The notes beneath the pieces were generated by a model that had not been told where the DNA came from, searched no databases, and saw only the letters and a list, made by a program, of their open reading frames with translations. 48,754 nucleotides of DNA from Muribaculaceae bacterium (GTDB taxonomy: Bacteria; Bacteroidota; Bacteroidia; Bacteroidales; Muribaculaceae): NCBI GenBank assembly GCA_017478855.1, contig JAFVCX010000037.1, positions 1-48,754 of the forward strand. The letters run 5' to 3'. Positions 38,357-45,463 of this stretch are shown one piece after another (the stretch's first letter is position 1; every line of letters starts with the position of its first letter). The translations under genes were made by a program, and so were the position numbers.

Positions 38357-39739
38357 ATGAAATCTCTTTACACTCGTCATAGCATCTTTAAAATGACGGC
38401 ATTGAGCATTGTCGTCCTTTTCGCGTTTACGTTAACCGCCCAAACCGGCACGTTGCCAGTCATGCAGATTGAGACTCGTAACCGCCAACCAATAACGTCT
38501 AAAACCGTGTATATCCCTGGAACGTACTATCTTGTTGACAATCAGAATCCGGACTTCAACTTGGGTTCGGCAAAACAACCTTTGTCGCTTGAAATCCGTG
38601 GCAGGGGACATTCGTCATGGAAAGGAGTGAAGAAACCTTATAAAATCAGATTGACTGAGAAAGCGCCGTTACTGGGCATGAACAAACACAAGCATTGGGC
38701 CTTGCTCAAGTATTACGAACCCACCGTGGCCGGTATGCGCTTGGGTGAAATCATGGGCATGGACTGGACGCCGTCCACCCGCCCTGTGGAGGTGGTGCTC
38801 AACGGCGATTACCTCGGACTATATCTGCTCACCGAAACCAACCGCATCAGCCGTCAACGCCTCAACATCTATGAACAACCCAACTGGAACGAGGACGAAA
38901 GTACCATCCCCTACGGTTGGCTCGTGGAGGTCGACAACTATTACGAGCCCAACTCAATAAGCATCAAGGAAAACAACTCGTGGAACATGCGTTTCACCTA
39001 CCATTCGCCCGATTCGCTCTCTGCGGCGCAACGCAACTGGCTGATTAATGAGTTTCAACACATCAACACCGTCATCTATGATGAGGATAAGGTTAATAGC
39101 TCTTGGGAGCAACTGATTGATGTGGATGCCATGGCGCGTTACTTTATCATCCAAGAGGTGCTTGATAACAGCGACGGCTTTCACGGCAGTTTCTACCTGC
39201 ACAAAGACTTGAGCGATGACGCGCGATGGGTGGCAGGACCGCTTTGGGACTTGTCGTGCAACCAACGTGCCAAGACAGATTACACATTCCGAATGAAGAC
39301 ATCCTACGGCTTCACTCCGCACTGGATTGGCGAACTGATTAAAGACGGAGACTTCTGCCGAGCTGTTCGAAACGCATGGAACGATTTTTATCCCACCGAA
39401 ATCCAATCGTGGATGTCGTACATCGACGAGCGGCTGCTGCCGTGCCACGACGCGCTTGAGGCAGAAAAAATCCGATGGAGCTATACCAATCAAGAAACCC
39501 TTGAAGTGCGGGTGGGCAAGCTCAAATCGGCCCTGCTCGCAAATATTGAATGGTTTAACAACAACCTGCCCGATGCGGACACAAGCACAGAGGTGGTTAC
39601 TATTGACAAGAAGATTGTCAAGGTTGAGTACATCAATTTGGCCGGCATTCGTAGTGCTCAGCCGTGGAGCGGCGTGAACATCAAGGTGACGACTTACGAC
39701 GACGGCAGCACATCAACCACCAAAATATTATTCAAATAA
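38357..39739 (+). CDS. Exported CotH-family protein
   Basis: This is a 460-residue exported protein with an N-terminal signal peptide (to about LTAQ, residue 29). The CotH kinase-like domain includes RGRGHSSWKGVKKPYKIRL, LEIRG, GWLVEVDNYYE and GPLWDLSCNQ. The last motif is usually GPxWDFD in the family; here DLS replaces it. The C-terminal 50 residues (VKVEYINLAGIRSAQ to TTKILFK) look like the beta-type sorting or anchoring domain of exported Bacteroidota proteins. CotH proteins are atypical secreted or spore-coat protein kinases. It carries the same upstream motif as the sigma-barrel and methyltransferase genes. Part of its 3' end is duplicated at 43627-43753. Confidence 0.88.
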   Translation: MKSLYTRHSIFKMTALSIVVLFAFTLTAQTGTLPVMQIETRNRQPITSKTVYIPGTYYLVDNQNPDFNLGSAKQPLSLEIRGRGHSSWKGVKKPYKIRLTEKAPLLGMNKHKHWALLKYYEPTVAGMRLGEIMGMDWTPSTRPVEVVLNGDYLGLYLLTETNRISRQRLNIYEQPNWNEDESTIPYGWLVEVDNYYEPNSISIKENNSWNMRFTYHSPDSLSAAQRNWLINEFQHINTVIYDEDKVNSSWEQLIDVDAMARYFIIQEVLDNSDGFHGSFYLHKDLSDDARWVAGPLWDLSCNQRAKTDYTFRMKTSYGFTPHWIGELIKDGDFCRAVRNAWNDFYPTEIQSWMSYIDERLLPCHDALEAEKIRWSYTNQETLEVRVGKLKSALLANIEWFNNNLPDADTSTEVVTIDKKIVKVEYINLAGIRSAQPWSGVNIKVTTYDDGSTSTTKILFK

Positions 39740-39817
39740 ACGCCACTGAAATTTCCTTTAACACACAGTCCTATACTTGTACCTGCTCTGATTGAGAATA
39801 ACGCCTTCAAAGAGCAG
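39534..39817 (+). repeat. Source segment of a partial duplication (cotH 3' end)
   Basis: Bases 39534-39578 recur exactly at 43627-43671, and 39738-39817 recur with about four mismatches at 43674-43753. The 159 bp between them (39579-39737) is absent from the copy. The segment covers the end of the CotH-family gene and the first 78 bp after its stop. Confidence 0.8.
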
Positions 39818-39883
39818 TAGGCTTAAGGCTGGAGTTGGAGAGAATACGGCTCGCCAAAGTTGGGGTGGTAAGGTTAAGAATTT

Positions 39884-39916
39884 AGAGAGAAGCCGCAGCA
39901 ATTGCGGTTTCTCTCT
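39884..39916. terminator. GCCGCA-type hairpin between convergent genes
   Basis: A 14-bp stem AGAGAGAAGCCGCA/TGCGGTTTCTCTCT (one G-T wobble) has a 5-nt loop. It lies between cotH and the convergent CsgG-like gene, with no real T-run. It is related to the hairpins at 30609 and 32753. Confidence 0.6.
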
Positions 39917-39972
39917 ATTGAATACGTGGTCCTCTGGGTATTAAGGATTCTAGCCCGAATCGTCAATCGTGG

Positions 39973-40851
39973 TTAAAGTCCAAAGAAACCACCATGGTGA
40001 GCATAAGATTGAACCTCAACTCTGGCGTTCTCACTCATCAGTCGTAAGATTTCCTCGCCACCTTTTTTCACCTTGCACATAGAGCGGCTTTTACTTGCCA
40101 CTTCTTTCACTTCCAATTCACCAATCTCTTTGCGTGAAAGTTCACCAGCCACATCTATGACTGCATAGGCTTTGAGGCGATTGTCCTTGGCAATGCCATG
40201 GTCGGAACCGAGATTGATATACACCTCTTCTGCTTTGGTGTTTTGCTTGTTAGCTTTCGACACCTGAACAATTTGGCCGGCAAGGCTGAAGTTCGCTTCG
40301 ACGAAATCCTTCGAACCAACACCCACGGCTCCAAGTGCTTTATTTAGAGCTTGTTCTCCCGTTTCAGCTTGAGCTGATGCAGTAAAGACGTTGCTGTAGG
40401 TGTTAACACCCGTGTTAGGATCAACGATATTGATCTGATAGGTGAAAGAAGCCTCATAATAGGTTTCCATATGAGAAGTCTTCGTTTTATAATCTTTGAC
40501 TTCTCTTTGTTTCTTTGTTATCGTGCAAGCGTTTACCGCGCCGGTCACAATTTTGTCGGCATGATATTGTCCCATTTCTCCCAAGTCGCGCATATCAGCC
40601 GAAGTGTTTTTGCTGCGCTCTTGCTCCTTTGCGACAGCGCTTTGCTGACTTTTGTCGAAAACAATAATTCTACCAGTAGCCGTGAGGCTTTGGACGACCT
40701 CATTCCTTACTCTTTCCACTTGGGAATCATTCAAATTGCCGTTGTTAACAAATTTCTCTACCGTGACAACTTGTTTTTTCACCTCGGCGATTTGAGCTTG
40801 TGCGGCGCACAGCGATAGCACGCACAGCAATGTGATAAATGTTTTCTTCAT
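39973..40851 (-). CDS. CsgG/LpoB-like exported protein
   Basis: This is a 292-residue exported protein with a signal peptide (MKKTFITLLCVLSLCAAQAQ) but no lipobox Cys. The mature part resembles the CsgG/HfaB/LpoB superfamily fold: VTVEKFVNNGNLNDSQVERVRNEVVQSL (two pieces) and IIVFDKSQQSAVAKEQ near the N-terminus, then MGQYHADKIVTGAVN, the pattern typical of the nucleotide-like fold of these envelope proteins. The C-terminal third (about 200-290, beginning KANKQNTKAEEVYINLGSD) looks like a beta-rich accessory domain. It is the last gene of a four-gene unit of exported proteins. A pore or sensor role is possible but unproven. Confidence 0.75.
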   Translation of the reverse strand: MKKTFITLLCVLSLCAAQAQIAEVKKQVVTVEKFVNNGNLNDSQVERVRNEVVQSLTATGRIIVFDKSQQSAVAKEQERSKNTSADMRDLGEMGQYHADKIVTGAVNACTITKKQREVKDYKTKTSHMETYYEASFTYQINIVDPNTGVNTYSNVFTASAQAETGEQALNKALGAVGVGSKDFVEANFSLAGQIVQVSKANKQNTKAEEVYINLGSDHGIAKDNRLKAYAVIDVAGELSRKEIGELEVKEVASKSRSMCKVKKGGEEILRLMSENARVEVQSYAHHGGFFGL

Positions 40852-40873
40852 CTTGTTGTTTTAATAAATTTGA

Positions 40874-41818
40874 TTAATAAAAATTATTATTTCTCACATA
40901 TATTGCATTATATGTAATTTTTGGCTGGCTTCTTTTGTAGTAAGCCACTGCGATGTCGCGTGCTGCGGCGAGGCGCGCTTTTTCAAGACTTGCCTCGCGT
41001 TGCTGAGCACGCTCGGCCCGCGCCTCGGCCCGGCGTTGGTCATTCGTTATTCGGATTCCTATCTGTGCTTCGAGTGATTTTGCCTGTGAGGCACACGACG
41101 ATGTGGCATCAACATCAGCTAAAACCGCTAATGCACCGTCATAGTCTTGGCGGGCATACATCGCTCTCGCTTCATTTATCATTTGCGAGCAGTTGGCCGT
41201 AGTATATTGTTTGTAAATTGAAATTAACTGGGCATTGACCTCATTTGATCCTGCAACACCTTGGGGGTATGATGAAAGAATGCCCATCGCATCCTCATAT
41301 TTTCCTTGTGCAGCAAGGGTTTTTGCCGTTGATATGATAGCCGCACGGTTACTGACATAGTAGTCACAAATGCGTTGTTTAATATGGTCGACAAATGAGA
41401 TGAATTTCGAGTCATGTTTATTGAGGCCGTTTATAGCACTCACCATCGCCTTTGAAGCAGAGAAACCATTGCCCTGAAGAATCCATGATTCGGAACCAAA
41501 TTTTGTTTTCGCGGCTGGCTGCACCACATTGAGAGTAAGCTCTATGTTGTAGCGAAACAATTTCTCCATCCCTCCACCTATCACTTCCTTATTGACAACC
41601 GTCACAATAGGGTACAGCACAATTGTGGCATCATAGCTTGACTGCACACCGCAATTTGACATGAGCTGCTCAAGCCGTGTTTGAAGCATCTTGAACGAGC
41701 GTGAGTCAAGCTCACCCTGTTGGTCGGGCACCACAAGGGTGAGGTTGACTTGAGCAAAAGCGATTGATGGAATAACGAAAGCCAATAAGGCAAATACATA
41801 TTGTTTAACAGATTTCAT
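40874..41818 (-). CDS. Exported protein with helical repeats and coiled coil
   Basis: This is a 314-residue protein with a signal peptide (MKSVKQYVFALLAFVIPSIAFAQ). The N-terminal part is beta-rich (VNLTLVVPDQQGELDSRSFKM onward). The middle, about 165-255, is a TPR-like helical stretch (AQGKYEDAMGILSSYP, MYARQDYDGALAVLADVD). The end is an Arg/Ala-rich coiled coil and a basic tail. The family is not recognised. It starts 11 bp after the DUF6175 gene and stops 22 bp before the CsgG-like gene, so it belongs to their operon. Confidence 0.72.
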   Translation of the reverse strand: MKSVKQYVFALLAFVIPSIAFAQVNLTLVVPDQQGELDSRSFKMLQTRLEQLMSNCGVQSSYDATIVLYPIVTVVNKEVIGGGMEKLFRYNIELTLNVVQPAAKTKFGSESWILQGNGFSASKAMVSAINGLNKHDSKFISFVDHIKQRICDYYVSNRAAIISTAKTLAAQGKYEDAMGILSSYPQGVAGSNEVNAQLISIYKQYTTANCSQMINEARAMYARQDYDGALAVLADVDATSSCASQAKSLEAQIGIRITNDQRRAEARAERAQQREASLEKARLAAARDIAVAYYKRSQPKITYNAIYVRNNNFY

Positions 41819-41829
41819 AATGTCAATAA

Positions 41830-42711
41830 TTACAGTATTTTAACATACAAAACTCCGCCTTGTATATCGGTCTTGCATCGAAGACCTATTGAAATAAAGA
41901 ACTTTCTGATTTCCCTCGAAAGATGATTGACCTTGTAGTTTCTCCCATCATCACCAATCAAGGGCACCCTAAAGTCGTCGTAGGTCATACCCGACGATGT
42001 GGTGCCCTCCGAATGACAGTTGTTTTTATAGGCATGATCTTCCATCCAGTCACTTATGATTTCGTTCAGAAGCTCGCCACCTTGCATTTCGCTATCCATG
42101 TTGTAGTTGCTATTGTCGTCGAACGAAAACTTCACCACTAAAGAGCGTCCCTCGTTATACATTCGGTTCATATATGTTTGGATCGTATTGAGAAAATCAT
42201 CGGCCACCTTATTTATCGCTCTCATCGAGAGGCCGGCCACATCACCATAGAAAGTTCCACTATTGGCGGTCATGGCAGCCAGTGAGGCCGCAGTCGAAAC
42301 ATCATAGGCTTGTAAGATCAGCTTAACATTGTTGCCGGAATTAGCGAGAGATACCACGGGCTCAACCTCAACGTAAATATCTGCTCCAGAACGATCGATG
42401 AGTTCTTTTTTCAGGTCGCCTTGTCCCGTAGTACCTTCTTGAAAAACGCTATTTTTTCTCACATTATTCATCTTAGCTTCTATATCCACAATGTCAGCTC
42501 CTCGCTTCTGAAATTGCTCCTTCACAGTTGTTATTGCTACTCTCACATTGGGATCACGATTCAGCACATCAATAGGATTGTCATCCTCATTGATAGTTTT
42601 GGGCAAAACCATGATCTTTGGTTGCACCACATTCACATATTGCGCTTTCACTGCGGTCATGCTCGCAAAAGCTAATCCTATAAGGATTATGGTTCTTTTT
42701 TTGCCATTCAT
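41830..42711 (-). CDS. DUF6175 family exported protein
   Basis: This is a 293-residue protein with a signal peptide (MNGKKRTIILIGLAFASMTAVKAQ). The mature part starts VQPKIMVLPKTINEDDNPIDVLN and has the overall pattern of DUF6175, which I recall from Bacteroidota; the domain seems related to CsgG/TolB-N-like folds. No function is known. It begins 29 bp after the first gene of the operon and ends 11 bp before the next. Confidence 0.72.
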   Translation of the reverse strand: MNGKKRTIILIGLAFASMTAVKAQYVNVVQPKIMVLPKTINEDDNPIDVLNRDPNVRVAITTVKEQFQKRGADIVDIEAKMNNVRKNSVFQEGTTGQGDLKKELIDRSGADIYVEVEPVVSLANSGNNVKLILQAYDVSTAASLAAMTANSGTFYGDVAGLSMRAINKVADDFLNTIQTYMNRMYNEGRSLVVKFSFDDNSNYNMDSEMQGGELLNEIISDWMEDHAYKNNCHSEGTTSSGMTYDDFRVPLIGDDGRNYKVNHLSREIRKFFISIGLRCKTDIQGGVLYVKIL

Positions 42712-42740
42712 AATGAATCACTATTTATTTGTTGTTTATA

Positions 42741-43157
42741 TTACAATCCAAAGCGGCGTTTCACCCCGTGGTTTTCTAAATCACTCAGGAGGGCGCTTAT
42801 ATTTACACCAACCTTCAACGTGACATATTTTTGTCCATTAGAATCTTTTCCTTTTTCAACCAGCGAAGTGCCGGTTATGAACGATGCGTATCGCCCGCGT
42901 CGTTCATTGAACAGTTGGTCGAAATATTGGGGAAACGTGGCAAACCAATAGTCTTCATCGGTGGTAAGTAGTGGGGTTTCACAGCCAGTGCCGTGCACCC
43001 CTCGGAACAGGACCTGAGAAATGGCTTGTCGTTGAGCCGGATCGATAGCCTTTTCGACTTTAGGCTCCATAAAAGTAAATTCCATTGACACAACTGATGG
43101 GAGTTGTGCAAATGCGTATAAGGGCATTAGCAGCAACAAGAAAAGCAGTTTTTTCAT
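42741..43157 (-). CDS. FlgT/LPP20-like exported protein
   Basis: This is a 138-residue protein with a signal peptide (MKKLLFLLLLMPLYAFAQ). The mature part contains a helix with Ala/Gln pattern (DPAQRQAISQVLFRGVHG), a Tyr-rich region (RGRYASFITGTSLVEKG) and a beta ending in YVTLKVGVNISALLSDLENHG. This resembles the N-terminal domain of FlgT and LPP20-type proteins. I chose the Met at 43157 because it directly precedes the signal peptide; the frame stays open upstream but runs into the structured leader. It is the first gene of the four-gene operon. Confidence 0.68.
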   Translation of the reverse strand: MKKLLFLLLLMPLYAFAQLPSVVSMEFTFMEPKVEKAIDPAQRQAISQVLFRGVHGTGCETPLLTTDEDYWFATFPQYFDQLFNERRGRYASFITGTSLVEKGKDSNGQKYVTLKVGVNISALLSDLENHGVKRRFGL

Positions 43158-43217
43158 ATTACTATAGAACTTTTCTATTACGCCTATAGCAACCCCTGAG
43201 TCGGCAATGAATGGTAT

Positions 43218-43512
43218 AAAAAAATAAGGACGTGGGTCGCTGTACATTCGGCTTACCCAGTCTTCAGGCCTTGGAATTGCCCCCATTCCAGGATAAGCAA
43301 AGCAGTTAGCCCACGTCGTATCATATTACGCTTGTATGCCCCTTGTTGAAGAGAGGACATCACAAAAATAATACATGCGACATGAACGTTGCTGTTGCCG
43401 TATCTTCGGGAATGGTTTCAAAGTTGCGAAGTTTGAAGACCGAAGATAAACGTTTCAAGTAACGTTCTTTTCCTACTATGTCGTGACCATCCAGCTATAA
43501 CAACGTGGATAA
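43218..43512 (-). ncRNA. Highly structured leader/ncRNA upstream of the CsgG-like operon
   Basis: About 295 nt on the minus strand, starting after a strong promoter. The 5' domain is a rod of four nested helices: 43378-43383/43478-43483, 43384-43390/43461-43467, 43401-43409/43440-43448 and 43417-43422/43432-43437, all perfectly complementary. The 3' domain has the 8-bp stem GACGTGGG/CCCACGTC (43229-43236 with 43310-43317) enclosing GCTTATCC/GGGTAAGC (43251-43258 with 43291-43298) and GGAAT/ATTCC. A 7-T run follows on the minus strand (43218-43224), like a terminator. The rod shape recalls 6S RNA; it could equally be an attenuator for the operon that starts 61 bp further on. Confidence 0.6.
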
Positions 43513-43519
43513 TCACCGG

Positions 43520-43551
43520 CAAATTTAAGTATTTTTTTTATTACGTACAAA
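43520..43551 (-). promoter_or_regulatory. Promoter of the structured RNA
   Basis: On the minus strand, TTTG (43548-43551), about 20 bp, TAAATTTG (43520-43527), with an A/T-rich tract between the boxes. Confidence 0.65.
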
Positions 43552-43626
43552 ATTTTCATTAATAAACAAGCTCTACAACGATTTAATTTGAAGAATGAGG
43601 GAAAAGGCAATAAAAATGACCTCGCA

Positions 43627-43753
43627 TGCTCGCAAATATTGAATGGTTTAACAACAACCTGCCCGATGCGGGCAAACGCCACTGAAATTCCCTTTAACAC
43701 ACCGTCCTATGCTTGTATCTGCTCTGATTGAGAATAACGCCTTCAAAGAGCAG
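43627..43753 (+). pseudogene. Degenerate partial copy of the cotH 3' end
   Basis: This is 127 bp homologous to 39534-39817 with an internal 159-bp deletion. The first 45 bp are identical, and in the cotH frame they encode ANIEWFNNNLPDA. The sequence then runs into a stop in the post-deletion part. It marks a recombination event or the remnant of a second CotH-family gene. Confidence 0.75.
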
Positions 43754-43842
43754 GCCGAACAAGTAACGTAGTTGCTTGTCGGTCAGCCCGTCCCTCCTCG
43801 TGGGGAGTTTCAAATCTACATTTATAGTATTGTCTTGTTGCA

Positions 43843-43883
43843 TAAAAAAGCGGTTATCGTATCACAAAAGTACGGTAACCGCT
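43843..43883 (-). terminator. Terminator of the WG-repeat gene
   Basis: Read leftward, a 13-bp stem (43849-43861 with 43871-43883, one mismatch) is followed by a T-run. It lies 23 bp after the stop of the WG-repeat gene. Confidence 0.75.
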
Positions 43884-43905
43884 CCTATGCGTAAATGGCA
43901 TTATG

Positions 43906-45132
43906 TCACCAATCTTCAATTGAATTATATGGGATTTCTTTACCAAACTTTGATTTTGCTGATTGCCGAATCCGTTTCATTTCACTTTGGGCATGTTTTT
44001 TGTCTGATTGAGTATACCCATTAGAGTATTGACCATTGGCATTCTTCATCTGTATTAAATCGTTTGCCCATTTATTATATGTATTTCTCAATGATTGATA
44101 ATTCTGCGCGTCGGTTAATGACATGCCCCCACTTGAATTAGTTTTTGAGGAACTTGATAATTCACCGCTTTCGCTTGAACTATAAGTTGAATAATTCGCA
44201 GAGTTATTATTATATACACTTGCAAGGTTATTGATAAGGGCATAACCACCAGAATTATTCATAAATTGATCCGCTGCTACAATTCCGTTTCCCATGGCAT
44301 TAAATACCTTCACCAAAAAACTACCAAATTGTTGCAAAGGATGCTTTTGGTTATCACGAGCATATGTTAAGCGTTCCATTTTTTGTGCAAAGAAATCGTC
44401 CATATTGGCATCATTTTTCCCAACAATTTTTTTATCTTCACATGCAAATCTCTTATATTCACAAGGTACAAGCTCGTTTCCGTTTGCATCTAACACGCCC
44501 CATTTTTTCTCATTATCACTAAATCTTGCAACAGCAAAATATATATCAAAATTTAAGCCGCCACGGTAAGTCATATGAATTTCGTCATATAACCCATATG
44601 GTATTATGGGTGACAAGTCTTTAGAATTTAAGACACAACAAAATGTCCCCGATAACCAGCATTTCATGTCTTTATTTTTTACCGCACCCGATTTTGCGAT
44701 AGACATCCAATTATCAAATTCCTTTTGTGTTGTTGATTCGCCCAGACACAAAAGTCCCTTTCCGAGTATAATTTTGCCCGGTATTGGCGGAACTATAAGA
44801 TTGCCATTCAAATCATAAATTCCTATTGCATTGTCAATAAGAACAAAATAGCAATTTGTGATTTTTGAACAAACTATAACATCTTCATAGAAATCCAACA
44901 ATACATGCTCAATATGTGTGGTGTCAATATTAGTTAAGTTGCTACGAAATGAAATTTCTTTACCATTTGAAATATCATTTCTCCATACTGAAGAAAGACG
45001 TTTTATTTTGCTCTCTTTGCATCATTTTGTCAAATTCTTAATGTCATTCGTTGTTCTTACTTGTGAGAAAGTGCAAATCGAGGTGACAAATAATAACGAA
45101 ATAAATAGACTTATTTTTGCTAAATATTTCAT
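43906..45132 (-). pseudogene. Exported WG-repeat protein gene with an in-frame TGA
   Basis: From an ATG at 45132 the frame encodes a signal peptide and start (MKYLAKISLFISLLFVTSIC onward). It meets TGA at 45022-45024 (codon 37) and continues in the same frame to 43906 with coherent protein sequence. The body contains WG-type repeats (AIGIYDLNGNLIVPPIPGK, KWGVLDANGNELVPCEYKRF) and a Ser/Asn-rich low-complexity stretch before a basic helical tail. Read through, the protein would be about 407 residues. The TGA means a nonsense mutation, a sequencing error or recoding. A shortened product beginning near 44901 would have no export signal. The gene is AT-rich. Confidence 0.6.
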
Positions 45133-45186
45133 ATTGATTATGTTATAATAAATTGATGAAATTTCACCACAAATATGCGATATTCT

Positions 45187-45421
45187 TTAGAGCCAGTAGC
45201 CATGATTGCGTTTTTTGTCCTCGAAAATTGGTGGTTCAAACAGTTTGCAGGTTGCCGAGTGGCGGAACTCGGCGAAGTCGTCGGGATGTTTGCGCATATG
45301 GTCCACGATGTCGCGCAGCGACTGGACGTAGAGTGTGTTGCCCTGCAAGACGTTAAAATTCGTGGTACACTACCCAATGGAAGTCTTACTCGTTGACGGC
45401 ATAGTTGCCGCCGAGAGCGGT
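45187..45421 (-). pseudogene. Decayed gene remnant, C-terminal part
   Basis: The minus strand encodes protein-like pieces in two frames: TALGGNYAVNE, a stop, DFHWVVYHEF, then after a frameshift NVLQGNTLYVQSLRDIVDHM continuing to CKLFEPPIFEDKKRNHGYWL and a stop at 45187. Joined, they look like the end of one protein that has acquired a stop and a frameshift. I do not recognise the family. It fills most of the gap between the WG-repeat gene and the PBP gene. Confidence 0.45.
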
Positions 45422-45463
45422 AGGTTATAGTACACTATGACGATCTTGCATTAGTGTGGTGAT

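Noticed and set aside
43157-43320. N-terminal extension of the FlgT-like gene, which reads as fairly plausible protein
   Set aside because: A complete signal peptide begins at 43157, and the extension lies in paired RNA helices and a T-run. A remnant of another gene is possible but not supported.
43218-43512. Assignment of the structured RNA as tmRNA, RNase P RNA, SRP RNA or a cobalamin riboswitch
   Set aside because: The conserved sequences of these classes (tRNA-like ends, the P4 box, the GGAAG tetraloop region, the B12 box) are absent.
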